Assembly (NCBI RefSeq): GCF_000718255.1
Contig: NZ_JOFJ01000012.1
Coordinates: 1-64,000 of the forward strand
DNA length: 64,000 nucleotides
Direction: 5' to 3'
From: Spirillospora albida
GTDB lineage: Bacteria > Actinomycetota > Actinomycetes > Streptosporangiales > Streptosporangiaceae
A program made the position numbers and the translations under genes. A model generated the notes under the pieces. It saw only the letters and a list, made by a program, of their open reading frames with translations. It was not told the DNA's origin and ran no database searches. Below are positions 6,898 to 16,891 of the stretch, in pieces; the first letter of the stretch is position 1; each line of letters starts with the position of its first letter.

Positions 6898-8661
6898 TCA
6901 GAAGGGGGCGGGGAGGAGGAGTTCGACGTTGCGGTCGGCGGCGTCGCCACGGCGGTTCTCCTCGCGGTCCTGCCAGTCGTTGCCCGCCAGCTCGCGGGAC
7001 AGGGACGCCAGGCGGACGGGGTCGCCGAGGCGGCCGCCGAAGGACGCGGGCGCGGCGGAGTCGAGCACGGTCGCGAAGATGGACAGGGTGCCGTCGCCGT
7101 TGTCGGCGAGTTCGACGATGCGGCTCTGCTGCGGGAAGTCGATGTGGGCGGCGGTGTTGACCTCCCAGAAGCCGCCGCCTCCGGTGCGGGCGTGCGGGAT
7201 GACCTCGTTGCGGTGGGTGTGGCCGTTCACCCACAGGACGACGTTCGGGTAGCGCAGCAGCAGTGCCTTGATCTCGTCCCCGAGGACGCGGTCGCCGCCG
7301 AGGGGGTTCTCCAGCGACGCGATGGGGTGGTGGCTGAACAGGACGAACAGCCGGTCCTTCGCGTTGTGCCGCACGACCGTGCCGTCGGCCGCGAAGTAGC
7401 GGCTGCTGCCCGCCTTGAGCTGGGATTCGAGCCAGGCGAACTGCTGCTTGTCGAGGGAGCCCTCGGAGTACCCGTTCGGGTTGACGGTGTCGAGGGAGAT
7501 GCCCCGGACGGGGCCGCGGTCGAACGTGTAGTAGGCCGTCCCGTCGCGGAGGTTCTTCGGGGTGAAGCCGTGGCCGCGCAGCGCGGCGCTCGTGGTGAAG
7601 TGCTCCCGGACGACCTCGGCGCGGGTCAGCAGGCGGCGGCGCAGGTCCGGGGTGACCGGCCGGAACAGGCCGCCGGAGCTTTGCTCGCGGCTGAGCCGGA
7701 CGAGTTCGCGGCCGTCGCCGGTCGTGAGCATCCGGGCGAGGCGCTCGGCCTGGGCGTCGTCGGCCGGGGCGCCGATCTTGATGCCGCCGGTGGCGAGGCC
7801 GTTCACGAGGGGGTTGACCGGGAGGTTGCCCTGGATGAGTCCGTCATGGTTGCCGAACACGGCGAGCCACGGCGATTTCAGGCCGGTGGCCTGGAAGGGC
7901 CGCCTGGCCGCGTCGAGAAGGCCCTTGACCTGGGGAAAGCCGTACCTGGTGAGCGCCACATCGGCCTTGCCGCCGGGCGGCGGGCCGTCGGGGTGCCAGT
8001 ACCGGCCGTCGTAGGCGGCCCAGTCCATGACGCCCTCGTACCTGCTCGGGTCGCCGGAGTCGGGGTGGACGCGGCCCCCGTCGAGCACGTCGATGATCCA
8101 GCGGACCTCGTTGTACTGGACGTTGTCGGCGGCGTCCCCGGTGTTGACGGTGAACGCGAGCGGCAGGCCGGTGGCGGGGCCTCGGCCGACCCTGTTCATC
8201 GCCTGCACCATCGCCTCGGCGACCTGAGTGGAGAGGATCTCCTGCGGACGGTACGCGCCCTCGACGGGCAGAAGGGCGATGCCGTCCTTGAACCGGTCGA
8301 CGAACTCGACCCGGGCCGGGGACTGGGCGTCGATGACGTGGACGTCGGTGAGCTGCCCGAACGCGATGATGCCGCGGCGGCGGGCGGCGCGGGCCGCGGA
8401 CGCCCTCCCGCCGAGGTCGCGGCGGAGCAGGTGCGGCTCCCCCGGCGCGGCGACGACCTTGCGGTAGCCGCCGGCGCCCGGCGCGCCGAGCACGTACGTC
8501 CGGTCGAGGGTGGTCCCGGCGAGGGGGCCGCGGAGGGCGGGCGCGGCGGCGGCACGCGCGGGGAAGGCGGTGAGCCCGCCCGTGGCGAGTCCGGTGGTGG
8601 CGATCCCGGCGCCGAGCGCGGCGCCCTTCAGTACACGGCGGCGGCTGAGGTCATGGGTCAC
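6898..8661 (-). CDS. TIGR03767 family metallophosphoesterase, Tat-exported
   Basis: 587 residues. The N-terminus SRRRVLKGAALGAG followed by a hydrophobic core and ARAAAA is a twin-arginine signal peptide, so the enzyme acts outside the membrane. Calcineurin-like metal motifs are in order: GQLTDVHV (about 104), FGNHDG (about 268) and VNGHTHRNE (about 480). Length and layout match the actinobacterial TIGR03767 (PPA1498-type) phosphoesterases, whose substrate is not established. It converges on the M48 gene and is 107 bases downstream of proA on the same strand. Confidence 0.88.
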   Translation of the reverse strand: MTHDLSRRRVLKGAALGAGIATTGLATGGLTAFPARAAAAPALRGPLAGTTLDRTYVLGAPGAGGYRKVVAAPGEPHLLRRDLGGRASAARAARRRGIIAFGQLTDVHVIDAQSPARVEFVDRFKDGIALLPVEGAYRPQEILSTQVAEAMVQAMNRVGRGPATGLPLAFTVNTGDAADNVQYNEVRWIIDVLDGGRVHPDSGDPSRYEGVMDWAAYDGRYWHPDGPPPGGKADVALTRYGFPQVKGLLDAARRPFQATGLKSPWLAVFGNHDGLIQGNLPVNPLVNGLATGGIKIGAPADDAQAERLARMLTTGDGRELVRLSREQSSGGLFRPVTPDLRRRLLTRAEVVREHFTTSAALRGHGFTPKNLRDGTAYYTFDRGPVRGISLDTVNPNGYSEGSLDKQQFAWLESQLKAGSSRYFAADGTVVRHNAKDRLFVLFSHHPIASLENPLGGDRVLGDEIKALLLRYPNVVLWVNGHTHRNEVIPHARTGGGGFWEVNTAAHIDFPQQSRIVELADNGDGTLSIFATVLDSAAPASFGGRLGDPVRLASLSRELAGNDWQDREENRRGDAADRNVELLLPAPF

Positions 8662-8768
8662 AACAGTGAATCAGACCACAGCCATCACGTGACATCAATG
8701 GCAAAAGTGTCACAACCGAGTTCACGGACGAAATGCCCCGTACCGGTCATCCCGGCGCCACCGCGGGT

Positions 8769-10037
8769 TCAGCCGCGCGTATGGCCCTCGCCCGTCACGA
8801 CGTACTTGGTGGACGTGAGCTCCGGCAGCCCCATCGGGCCGCGCGCGTGCAGCTTCTGCGTCGAGATCCCGATCTCGGCGCCGAAGCCGAACTCCTCGCC
8901 GTCGGTGAACCGCGTGGAGGCGTTCACCATGACGGCGGCGGAGTCGACGAGCGCGACGAACCGCTTCGCGGCGGGCTGCGACCGCGTCACGATGGCCTCG
9001 GTGTGGCCCGAGCCGTAGGCGCGGATGTGGGCGACCGCGTCCTCCAGGGTGTCGACGACCCGGGCGGCGATGTCGAGCGAGAGGTACTCGGCGTACCAGT
9101 CGTCGTCGGTGGCCTCCACCACGGCGTCGCTGTAGGACCGGACGCGCTCGTCCCCGTGGACGGTCACGCCCGCCTCCCGCAGGGCGTCGAGCGCGCGCGG
9201 GAGGAACTCGTCCGCGATGTCCGCGTGCACCAGGAAGGTCTCCGCCGCGTTGCAGACGGACGGACGCTGCGTCTTCGCGTTCATCAGGATGTCGACCGCC
9301 ATGTCGACGTCGGCCTCCGCGTCCACGTAGACGGCGCAGTTCCCGACGCCCGTCTCGATGACGGGCACGGTCGCCCCCTCCACCACGGCGTTGATGAGGG
9401 ACGCGCCGCCGCGCGGGATCAGCACGTCCACCAGGCCGCGCGCCCGCATCAGGTGCTTCACCGACTCGCGGGACGTGCCGGGGACGAGCTGCACCGCGCC
9501 GGCGGGCACCGCGGTGCCGCGCAGGGCGTCCTGCATGACCCGCACCAGCACCGTGTTCGAGTCGTGCGCCGACGAGGAGCCGCGCAGCATCGCCACGTTG
9601 CCGCTCTTCAGGCAGAGCGCGGCGGCGTCCACGGTGACGTTCGGGCGGCCCTCGTAGATGATCCCGACGACGCCGAGCGGCACCCGGATCTGCCGCAGGT
9701 CCAGCCCGTTCGGCAGGACGTTCCCCCGCACCGTCTCGCCCACCGGGTCGGGCAGCGCGGCGACCGCGCGGACGGCGTCGGCGATCGCGGCGATCCGCGC
9801 GTCGCTGAGGCTCAGCCGGTCGATCATGTACTCGGACGTGCCGTCCGCGCGGGCGCGCTCGACATCGCCGGCGTTCGCCTTGACGATCTCGGGGGCGGCG
9901 GCGACCAGCGCGTCCGCGATGGCGTGCAGCGCCGCGTCCTTGGCCGCGCGCGGGAGCGGGGCGAGGCCGGCGGCGGCGTCCCTGGCGCTTCGCGCCACGC
10001 GCAGGAACTCCTCGCGTTCCCGGTCCTGCTCACTCAT
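8769..10037 (-). CDS. proA: Glutamate-5-semialdehyde dehydrogenase (gamma-glutamyl phosphate reductase)
   Basis: 422 residues. ProA reduces gamma-glutamyl phosphate with NADPH to glutamate semialdehyde, the second step of proline synthesis. Family blocks are present: [14 protein letters not shown], the catalytic-Cys region [15 protein letters not shown], and [20 protein letters not shown] near the C-terminus. Its ATG overlaps the proB stop as ATGA, so translation is coupled to ProB. Confidence 0.97.
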   Translation of the reverse strand: MSEQDREREEFLRVARSARDAAAGLAPLPRAAKDAALHAIADALVAAAPEIVKANAGDVERARADGTSEYMIDRLSLSDARIAAIADAVRAVAALPDPVGETVRGNVLPNGLDLRQIRVPLGVVGIIYEGRPNVTVDAAALCLKSGNVAMLRGSSSAHDSNTVLVRVMQDALRGTAVPAGAVQLVPGTSRESVKHLMRARGLVDVLIPRGGASLINAVVEGATVPVIETGVGNCAVYVDAEADVDMAVDILMNAKTQRPSVCNAAETFLVHADIADEFLPRALDALREAGVTVHGDERVRSYSDAVVEATDDDWYAEYLSLDIAARVVDTLEDAVAHIRAYGSGHTEAIVTRSQPAAKRFVALVDSAAVMVNASTRFTDGEEFGFGAEIGISTQKLHARGPMGLPELTSTKYVVTGEGHTRG

Positions 10038-11158
10038 CGGGGTTCCTCTCGGCTGTTCAGGACCACGAGGTGGTCGCGGTGGATGATCTCGCGCTCGTAC
10101 TCGGGGCCGAGCTCGCGCGCCAGCCACCGGGTGGAGCGGCCCATCAGGTCGGGCAGCTCGGACGCGTCGTAGTTCACGAGCCCGCGCGCGACGACCCGGC
10201 CGTCGCCGTCGCAGAGATCGACCGGATCGCCGGCGGAAAAGTCGCCGGTGACGCCGGTGACCCCGGCGGGCAGCAGCGACTTGCGCCGCTCGACGATCGC
10301 GTCGACGGCGCCGGAGTCCAGGACGATCCGGCCCTGCCCGGTCGTGGCGTGCGCCAGCCACAGATGCCGGGTGGACAGCCGGCGGCCGTCGCCCGGGTGG
10401 AACAGCGTGCCGACGGCGTCGCCGGCGAGGGCGCGGGCGGCGGACGCCGCGTTGGTCAGCACGACCGGGATGCCCGCGATCCGCGCCGCCTCCACCTTCG
10501 TGACCATGCCGCCGGTGCCGACCCGCCCGGATCCGCCGAGCTCGACGTCCGCGAGGTCGGCGGGACCGCGCACCTCGTCGATGCGGCGGGCGCCCGGGAC
10601 GCGGGGATCACCGGTGTAGAGGGCGTCCACGTCCGACAGCAGGACGAGCGCGTCGGCGCGGGTCAGGTGCGCGACGAGCGCGGCGAGCCGGTCGTTGTCG
10701 CCGAACCGGATCTCGTCGGTCGCGACGGTGTCGTTCTCGTTCACGATCGGCAGGACGCCGAGCGCGAGGAGCTGCGCGAGCGTCCGCTGCGCGTTGCGGT
10801 GGTGGGAGCGGCGCATCATGTCGTCCGCCGTCAGCAGCACCTGCCCGACGGTCACCCCGTACCGGGCGAACGAGGAGGTGTAGCGGGCGAGCAGCTGGCC
10901 CTGCCCGACGCTCGCCGCCGCCTGCTGCGTCGCGAGGTCGGCCGGCCTGCCGGTCAGCCGCAGCGGCCCGAGGCCCGCCGCGATCGCGCCGGACGACACG
11001 AACACGATCTCCACGCCGGCGGCGCGCCGGTCGGCGAGGACGTCCACGAGCGCGTCGATGCGGGCCTCGTCGATCCGGCCCTGCGAGGTGGTCAGCGACG
11101 ACGACCCCGCCTTCACCACGATCCGGCGGGCCTTGACGACGGCCTCGCGCTCGCTCAT
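10034..11158 (-). CDS. proB: Glutamate 5-kinase
   Basis: 374 residues. Phosphorylates glutamate in the first, proline-inhibited step of proline synthesis. The amino-acid kinase domain occupies about 1-255 ([48 protein letters not shown]). A C-terminal PUA domain (about 275-355, [13 protein letters not shown] and [13 protein letters not shown]) follows, the long form of the enzyme. The ATG (MSEREAVV) has GAGGAG upstream. It follows obg by 35 bases. Confidence 0.97.
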   Translation of the reverse strand: MSEREAVVKARRIVVKAGSSSLTTSQGRIDEARIDALVDVLADRRAAGVEIVFVSSGAIAAGLGPLRLTGRPADLATQQAAASVGQGQLLARYTSSFARYGVTVGQVLLTADDMMRRSHHRNAQRTLAQLLALGVLPIVNENDTVATDEIRFGDNDRLAALVAHLTRADALVLLSDVDALYTGDPRVPGARRIDEVRGPADLADVELGGSGRVGTGGMVTKVEAARIAGIPVVLTNAASAARALAGDAVGTLFHPGDGRRLSTRHLWLAHATTGQGRIVLDSGAVDAIVERRKSLLPAGVTGVTGDFSAGDPVDLCDGDGRVVARGLVNYDASELPDLMGRSTRWLARELGPEYEREIIHRDHLVVLNSREEPR

Positions 11159-11193
11159 GAACGGGTCACTCCTCAGGGGGACGCGAAGAGGGG

Positions 11194-12591
11194 TCAGTAG
11201 TGGCCGTCGAGGCGGCGGTCGGTGCCGCGGGGGCCGAGGCCCGCCTCGCCCGCCGGGATGTCGGGCTCCCAGTCGAACACGATCGACTCGTCCTGCGTGC
11301 CGATCAGGACGGTCGCGCCGCGCTCGGCGCCCGCCTCGGCGAGCGCCTCCTCGACGCCGAGCCGCGCGAGCCGGTCGGCGAGGTAGCCGACGGCCTCCTC
11401 GTTGGCGAAGTCGGTCTGCCGCAGCCACCGGACGGGCTTCGCACCGGTGATCAGGAAGGTGTCGTCGCCGACCGCCTTCACCTCGAAGTCGGCGGCGCCG
11501 CGCACGGGCGCCGGCCGGATGACGAGGCGGGTCGGCTCCGCCGGGGGCAGCGACGCCCGGTACTCGGCGACCATCGCCGCCATCGCGAACGACAGCTCCC
11601 GCAGGCCCTCGTGGCTCGCCGCGGACACCTCGAACACCTTCAGCCCGCGCGCCTCGAACTCCGGCCGCACCATGTCGGCGAGGTCGCGGCCGTCCGGCAC
11701 GTCGACCTTGTTCAGGACGACGATGCGGGGCCGGTCCGACAGCGGGCGGTCGCCGAGGACCCGGTCGTACGCCTGCAGCTCCTTCTCGATGACCTCGAAG
11801 TCGCTGACCGGGTCGCGGCCCGGCTCCAGGGTCGCGCAGTCCAGGACGTGCGCGAGCGTCGACGACCGCTCGATGTGCCGCAGGAACTCCAGGCCGAGGC
11901 CGCGGCCCTCGCTGGCGCCCTCGATCAGGCCCGGGACGTCCGCGACCGTGAACGTCGTGTCGCCCGCGCTCACCACGCCGAGGTTCGGGATCAGCGTCGT
12001 GAACGGATAGGCGGCGATCTTCGGCTTGGCCGCCGACAGCGCCGCGATCAGCGACGACTTCCCGGCGCTGGGGAACCCGACGAGCGCCACGTCCGCGACG
12101 CTCTTCAGCTCCAGCACCACGTCGCGCGCCTCGCCCGGCTCGCCGAGCAGCGCGAACCCGGGCGCCTTCCGCTTCGCCGAGGCCAGCGCCGCGTTCCCGA
12201 GGCCGCCGTGGCCGCCGCGCGCGACGACGAAGCGGGTGCCCTCCCCCACCAGGTCGGCGAGGACGGTGTCGCCCTCCTTCACGACCGTGCCGTCGGGGAC
12301 GGTCAGGACGACGTCCGCGCCGTCCGCGCCGGTGCGGAGGCTGCCCTGCCCCGGCTTGCCGTTCCCCGCCTTGCGGTGCGGGCGCCGATGGTAATCGAGA
12401 AGGCTCGCCGTGCCCGAGTCGACGACGAGGATCACGTCGCCGCCGCGCCCGCCGTTCGCGCCGTCCGGTCCCCCCAGCGGCTTGAACTTCTCCCGGTGGA
12501 TCGACGCGCAGCCGTTGCCGCCGTTGCCGGCGGCGACGTGCAGCACCACCCGGTCGACGAACTGCGCGCCCGATCCCGCTCCAGCGGCCAC
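11194..12591 (-). CDS. obg: Obg family GTPase
   Basis: 465 residues. Obg is an essential GTPase involved in late 50S assembly and, in streptomycetes, in the onset of differentiation. The glycine-rich Obg fold is at 1-160 ([30 protein letters not shown]), the G domain at about 160-335 ([34 protein letters not shown]), and the actinobacterial C-terminal OCT domain after about 355 ([27 protein letters not shown]). GTG start ([11 protein letters not shown]) with GAGGAG 8 bases upstream. Downstream of rpmA, as in most bacteria. Confidence 0.96.
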   Translation of the reverse strand: MAAGAGSGAQFVDRVVLHVAAGNGGNGCASIHREKFKPLGGPDGANGGRGGDVILVVDSGTASLLDYHRRPHRKAGNGKPGQGSLRTGADGADVVLTVPDGTVVKEGDTVLADLVGEGTRFVVARGGHGGLGNAALASAKRKAPGFALLGEPGEARDVVLELKSVADVALVGFPSAGKSSLIAALSAAKPKIAAYPFTTLIPNLGVVSAGDTTFTVADVPGLIEGASEGRGLGLEFLRHIERSSTLAHVLDCATLEPGRDPVSDFEVIEKELQAYDRVLGDRPLSDRPRIVVLNKVDVPDGRDLADMVRPEFEARGLKVFEVSAASHEGLRELSFAMAAMVAEYRASLPPAEPTRLVIRPAPVRGAADFEVKAVGDDTFLITGAKPVRWLRQTDFANEEAVGYLADRLARLGVEEALAEAGAERGATVLIGTQDESIVFDWEPDIPAGEAGLGPRGTDRRLDGHY

Positions 12592-12616
12592 GGTGTGTCT
12601 CCTCAGCTTGTCTTCA

Positions 12617-12662
12617 CGCCCTTGGAAAGGGCGAAGGGGCGGACCTCGATCGGTCCGCCCCT
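12617..12662 (-). terminator. Paired hairpins between rpmA and obg
   Basis: Two stem-loops: an 11-bp stem AGGGGCGGACC/GGTCCGCCCCT at 12635-12662 and a 7-bp stem CGCCCTT/AAGGGCG at 12617-12633. Neither has a strong T run, so partial read-through into obg is likely; they may set the ratio of ribosomal protein to Obg. Confidence 0.6.
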
Positions 12663-12685
12663 CACTCACGTCTGTCGCAGGCGGA

Positions 12686-12943
12686 CTACTCCGCCGGCGG
12701 GACGATGCTCACCGCGTTGCGCCCGCGGTAGCGGCGGAACTGCACCGCACCCGCGACGAGCGCGAACAGCGTGTCGTCGCCGCCGCGGCCGACGCCGGGG
12801 CCGGGGTGGAAGTGGGTGCCGCGCTGCCGGACGATGATCTCGCCCGCCTTGACGACCTGGCCGCCGAAGCGCTTCACTCCGAGCCGCTGGGCGTTGGAGT
12901 CGCGACCGTTCCGGCTGGACGATGCGCCCTTCTTGTGTGCCAT
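12686..12943 (-). CDS. rpmA: 50S ribosomal protein L27
   Basis: 85 residues starting [20 protein letters not shown], the conserved N-terminus of L27, which reaches into the peptidyl-transferase centre. [20 protein letters not shown] is also conserved. There is no Firmicutes-type N-terminal extension needing cleavage. It follows rplU by 12 bases. Confidence 0.98.
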   Translation of the reverse strand: MAHKKGASSSRNGRDSNAQRLGVKRFGGQVVKAGEIIVRQRGTHFHPGPGVGRGGDDTLFALVAGAVQFRRYRGRNAVSIVPPAE

Positions 12944-12955
12944 GGGTCCGCTCCC

Positions 12956-13270
12956 TTACTTCCCGGCCTTGATACCGGTGATCTTGACCTCGGTGTACGG
13001 CTGGCGGTGGCCCATCCGCCGCTTGTAACCGGTCTTGTTCCGGTAGTGCATGATGTTGATCTTGGGGCCCTTGACCGCGCCGACGATCTCGGCGGTCACC
13101 TCGTAGCGGGCCAGGGCCTCGGCGGCGCTGACGACGTCGTCGCCGTCCACCACCAGAACGGCCGGGAACGTGACGGTCGAACCGACCTCACCGGCCAGCT
13201 TGTCGACGGTGAGCACGTCGTCGACGGCCACCTTCTCCTGCCTGCCGCCTGCGCGGACAATCGCGTACAC
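12956..13270 (-). CDS. rplU: 50S ribosomal protein L21
   Basis: 104 residues from GTG (VYAIVRAGGRQEKVAVDD), the normal L21 length. The conserved C-terminal block YRNKTGYKRRMGHRQPYTEV binds 23S rRNA. It is the first gene of the rplU-rpmA-obg-proBA block; transcription probably begins in the 290-base gap upstream. Confidence 0.97.
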   Translation of the reverse strand: MYAIVRAGGRQEKVAVDDVLTVDKLAGEVGSTVTFPAVLVVDGDDVVSAAEALARYEVTAEIVGAVKGPKINIMHYRNKTGYKRRMGHRQPYTEVKITGIKAGK

Positions 13271-13471
13271 CGCGGATACCCTTCGTCTGCGCGCGCTTCC
13301 GGGATGAGCCGGCCCCGCGCGTGGTTCACACCAGCCCTCGGTTGAGGGCCTACCCCCGGCACGAGGCCGGGAGCGGCACGCCCGGGGAGGACCCCGGCGC
13401 TCTGTGCATGTCCCCGCCGGTCCGGCGAGGAGTGCGCTGAACGGGCCCCCTCCCGGGGACCGGCAGCGCAT

Positions 13472-13509
13472 CTTCGGACGGCGCGCAAAGCGCGCCGAAG
13501 AGCAAGTGT
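13472..13509 (-). promoter_or_regulatory. Putative rplU promoter and structured leader
   Basis: On the minus strand a -10-like TACACT (13509-13504) is followed at once by a two-part stem: CTTCG/CGAAG outside and GGCGCGC/GCGCGCC inside with a TTT loop (13472-13500). The hairpin would form the very 5' end of a leader of about 230 bases before rplU, or act as an attenuator for read-through from the RNase E/G gene. A clear -35 was not found. The remaining 13271-13471 holds GC-rich stems but no gene. Confidence 0.4.
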
Positions 13510-13563
13510 ACTGGACGGCCCGGCCCCTTCGCGAACGCGCGGGGACGGGCCATCCGGGACCGT

Positions 13564-16500
13564 CTACTCCGGGTCGCCGGCCTCGCCGGCGCTCGCGACC
13601 TGGACGGCTCGCGTGCGGCGGCTGCGGCGGCGCCGGCCGTTGCCGGTCTCCTCCTCCGCGTCCGCCGCGGGCTCCCCGGCGGGCTTCCGCGCCGGCGCGG
13701 CGCCGTTGGCCTCGGCGGTCACGGGGACCGCCTCCGTCTCGTCGTCCAGGATGCCCGGCGACGTGCCGGCCACCTCGGCCGCCGCGTCCTCGGCCTCCAC
13801 CGCCGCCTGAACCGGGGGCTCCTCGGCCTCGACGTCCGGCGGCGGGCCCGCCGGGCGCTTCGCCGGGCCGGAGCGGCGCGGCCGCGTCCGGACCGCCGGC
13901 GCGGGCTCGGGCTCGGGCGCCGGTTCCGGGGCGGCCTCGGCGGCGGGCTCCGGCTCGGGCGCCTCCCTGGTCTTCTCCTGGCGGGTGATCTTCTCCTCGA
14001 CGGCCTTCTCGACCTCGCCCTTGCGCTTGCGGCGGCGGCCGCCGCCGGCCCCGCCCTCCTTCGCCGCGGCCTTGTCCGTCTTCATCTCGACCGGCGTCAG
14101 CTGGACGTGGATCCCGCGCCCGTTGCAGCTCTCGCAGACCTCCGAGAACGCCTCCACCAGGCCCTGCCCGACCCGCTTGCGGGTCATCTGCACCAGGCCC
14201 AGCGACGTGACCTCGGCGACCTGGTGCTTGGTGCGGTCCCGCGACAGGCACTCCACGAGCCGGCGGAGCACCAGGTCGCGATTGCTCTCCAGCACCATGT
14301 CGATGAAGTCGATCACGACGATGCCGCCGATGTCGCGGAGCCGGAGCTGCCGGACGATCTCCTCCGCCGCCTCCAGGTTGTTGCGGGTGACGGTCTCCTC
14401 GAGGTTGCCGCCCTGCCCGGTGAACTTCCCGGTGTTCACGTCCACGACGATCATCGCCTCGGTGCGGTCGATGACCAGCGAGCCGCCGGAGGGCAGCCAG
14501 ACCTTCCGGTCCAGCGCCTTGGCGATCTGCTCGTCGATGCGGAACGCGGTCAGGACGTCCTGCTCGTCCGTCCACCGCTCGACCCGGTCGGCCAGGTGCG
14601 GAGCCACGTACTCGACGTACTCCGACACCGTGTCCCACGCCTCCGCGCCGGACACGACCAGCTTGCCGAAGTCCTCGTTGAAGATGTCGCGGACGACCCG
14701 GATCGTCATGTCGGGCTCGCCGTGCAGCAGGGCGGGCGCCGACGCCGTCTTGACCTTCTTCTGGATGCTCTCCCACTGGGCCGCGAGGCGCGACACGTCC
14801 CGCGACAGCTCCTCCTCGGTCGCGCCCTCCGCCGCGGTCCGGACGATCACACCGGCGTTGTCCGGCATGATCTTCTTCAGGATCGACTTGAGGCGGCTGC
14901 GCTCCTTGTCGGGGAGCTTGCGGCTGATACCGGTCATCGAGCCGTCCGGCACGTACACGAGGTAGCGGCCGGGCAGCGAGACCTGGCTGGTGAGGCGCGC
15001 GCCCTTGTGGCCCAGCGGGTCCTTCGTGACCTGCACGAGCACCGACTGGCCGGACTTCAGCGCCGACTCGATCCGGCGCGGCTGCCCCTCCAGGCCGGAC
15101 GCGTCCCAGTTCACCTCGCCCGCGTACAGGACGGCGTTGCGGCCCTTGCCGATGTCGACGAACGCCGCCTCCATCGACGGCAGCACGTTCTGCACCTTGC
15201 CGAGGTACACGTTGCCCACGTACGACTGGTGCGTGGACCGGTTGATGTAGTGCTCGACGAGCACCCCGTCCTCCAGGACGGCGATCTGGGTGCGCTCGCC
15301 CTCCTGCCGGAGCACCATGACCCGGTCGACCGCCTCGCGGCGCGCCAGGAACTCCGCCTCGGTGATCACCGGCGGGCGGCGGCGGCCCTGCTCGCGGCCC
15401 TCGCGGCGGCGCTGCTTCTTGGCCTCCAGGCGGGTCGAGCCCCGGACGGACTGGACCTCGTCCTCGGCGGCGCGCGGCTCCGCGGCCCGCCCGGACCGGA
15501 CGTGCACGACGGTGTTCGGCGGGTCGTCGGCGAACGTCCCCTGCTCGCCGTCGCCCCCGGAGCGCCGGCGACGGCGACGGCGGCGGCGGCTCGATCCGGC
15601 GCCGCCCTCCTCGTCGTCGTCCTCGTCCTCGTCGGACTCGGCCTCCTCCGCGGCCTTCGCGGCCTTGGCGGCTTTGGTGGCCTTGGCGGACTTCGCGGAC
15701 TTCGCGCCCTTCGCGGGGCGGGCGGGCTCCTCCGGCTCCTCGGCCTCGGCGGGCTCCTCCTGCTCGTCGTCCGCGCCCTCGTCGGCGGCGTCCTTGCCGC
15801 GTCCCCGGCCGCGACCGCCGCGACGGCGGCGGCGGCGGGACGGGCGGTCCTCGTCCTCGTCCTCGTCGGACTCGTCCGCGACGGCCTCGGCCTCGCTCTC
15901 GGCGGGCTCGGCGGGCTCGGCGGGCTCGGCCTGCGGGCGGGCGGGCGGCTCGGCGCTGGGCGTCGGCGGCTGGAACACCACCATGGGCGGCTGGAACGTG
16001 ACGCCCGGGATCCCGATCGACTCGATCTCCGGCGCCTCGCCGGCGACCGGCTCCGCCGCCGCGACGGGCACGGTCGGGACGACCGGCACCCGCGGCACGG
16101 ACGGGACGGCGGTCTCGTCCGGCTCGGGCGGCGTGATCGGCCCGGCGGTGGCGGCCCGGCGGCGGGTGCGGGTGCGGGTCACGGGCGCCTGCTCGGCGGC
16201 GGGCGCGGCGGCGACCTCGGCGGCGGGCTCGCCGGGAGCCGTGGCCGCGGTCTCGGGGGCGGGCGCCGTGGCGGTCTCAGGGACGCTCTCGGCGGCCGCC
16301 TTCTCCGGGGACGTCTCGGCGCCGGTCATCGGCACCGGCTCGGCGGTCTCGGCCTTCTTGGCACGGGTGCGCGTCCGCGCGGCCCTCTTCGGCGGGGCCG
16401 CCTTCTCGGCGGCCGGCTCGGCCACGACCGGCTCAGCGGCCGCCTCGGGGGCGGCCTCTTCGGCCGCCTCGGGGGGCGCCGCGGTCGCCGGGGCCTCCTC

Positions 16501-16683
16501 CACGTCCGGCGGTGGCCCAGCCGGGCGGCTGGCGCGGCGGCGCGGACGCGATGTCACGCCGGTCACCCCGCTCGCCGTCTCCTCGCCCGTCGCATCGGCT
16601 CGCGCCGCCTCCGGGGCGGTGGTGTCGTCGGTCGTGTTACCGGTGCCTTCGGCGGTGGCCGGATCGGCTTCGTTCTCAAGCAT
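13564..16683 (-). CDS. rne: Rne/Rng family endoribonuclease
   Basis: 1039 residues. RNase E/G cuts single-stranded A/U-rich RNA in rRNA maturation and mRNA turnover. The catalytic core lies in the middle: an S1 domain near 480-560 (SYVGNVYLGKVQNVLPSMEA), the DNase I-like region with the metal-binding Asp residues in VVDVNTGKF (about 747) and GGIVVIDFIDM (about 791), and the Zn-link CESCNGRG (about 851). The first 460 or so residues are acidic and Ala/Pro/Glu-rich with runs of Arg ([15 protein letters not shown] and another Arg run), and the last 170 are similar, so disordered arms flank the core as in mycobacterial and Streptomyces enzymes. ATG (MLENEADP) with GGGAG upstream; frames ahead of it are low-complexity. 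Confidence 0.93.
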   Translation of the reverse strand: MLENEADPATAEGTGNTTDDTTAPEAARADATGEETASGVTGVTSRPRRRASRPAGPPPDVEEAPATAAPPEAAEEAAPEAAAEPVVAEPAAEKAAPPKRAARTRTRAKKAETAEPVPMTGAETSPEKAAAESVPETATAPAPETAATAPGEPAAEVAAAPAAEQAPVTRTRTRRRAATAGPITPPEPDETAVPSVPRVPVVPTVPVAAAEPVAGEAPEIESIGIPGVTFQPPMVVFQPPTPSAEPPARPQAEPAEPAEPAESEAEAVADESDEDEDEDRPSRRRRRRGGRGRGRGKDAADEGADDEQEEPAEAEEPEEPARPAKGAKSAKSAKATKAAKAAKAAEEAESDEDEDDDEEGGAGSSRRRRRRRRRSGGDGEQGTFADDPPNTVVHVRSGRAAEPRAAEDEVQSVRGSTRLEAKKQRRREGREQGRRRPPVITEAEFLARREAVDRVMVLRQEGERTQIAVLEDGVLVEHYINRSTHQSYVGNVYLGKVQNVLPSMEAAFVDIGKGRNAVLYAGEVNWDASGLEGQPRRIESALKSGQSVLVQVTKDPLGHKGARLTSQVSLPGRYLVYVPDGSMTGISRKLPDKERSRLKSILKKIMPDNAGVIVRTAAEGATEEELSRDVSRLAAQWESIQKKVKTASAPALLHGEPDMTIRVVRDIFNEDFGKLVVSGAEAWDTVSEYVEYVAPHLADRVERWTDEQDVLTAFRIDEQIAKALDRKVWLPSGGSLVIDRTEAMIVVDVNTGKFTGQGGNLEETVTRNNLEAAEEIVRQLRLRDIGGIVVIDFIDMVLESNRDLVLRRLVECLSRDRTKHQVAEVTSLGLVQMTRKRVGQGLVEAFSEVCESCNGRGIHVQLTPVEMKTDKAAAKEGGAGGGRRRKRKGEVEKAVEEKITRQEKTREAPEPEPAAEAAPEPAPEPEPAPAVRTRPRRSGPAKRPAGPPPDVEAEEPPVQAAVEAEDAAAEVAGTSPGILDDETEAVPVTAEANGAAPARKPAGEPAADAEEETGNGRRRRSRRTRAVQVASAGEAGDPE

Positions 16684-16852
16684 TCGGGCAGTCTCCCGTC
16701 GGGCTCCCGGGCGCGACCGCCCCGCTCCGCCGGAGGGCGGGCCGGTGCGGTGCGCCGCGCGAGAGCGCTCCATCAGTCGTCGGCGTCGTCACCGCCGGAC
16801 GGATGTCCGGTCGTGACGACGAAGTCGTCGGGGGTGCGCCGGCCGTACCCTG

Positions 16853-16866
16853 CGGAACCGGTTCCG
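16853..16866. repeat. 14-bp palindrome upstream of the RNase E/G gene
   Basis: CGGAACCGGTTCCG is a perfect palindrome. A second stem, GACGAC/GTCGTC around GAA, lies at about 16815-16829. Both lie in the 208-base gap between the TIGR03936 gene and the RNase gene. The palindrome could be an operator; the stem could be a 5' leader element through which RNase E autoregulates. No factor is assigned. Confidence 0.4.
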
Positions 16867-16891
16867 TGTCGCCACGGCTTCGGTTCCCCGG

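Noticed and set aside
8662..8768. Operator or PHO box before the TIGR03767 phosphoesterase
   Set aside because: GTGAC/GTCAC and a GTTCACG on the other strand are present, but spacing and orientation fit no known site well enough to list.
6859..9018. Plus-strand open frame of about 719 codons opposite the metallophosphoesterase
   Set aside because: The opposite strand encodes a Tat signal and all calcineurin-like metal motifs; the plus frame has no recognisable domain.
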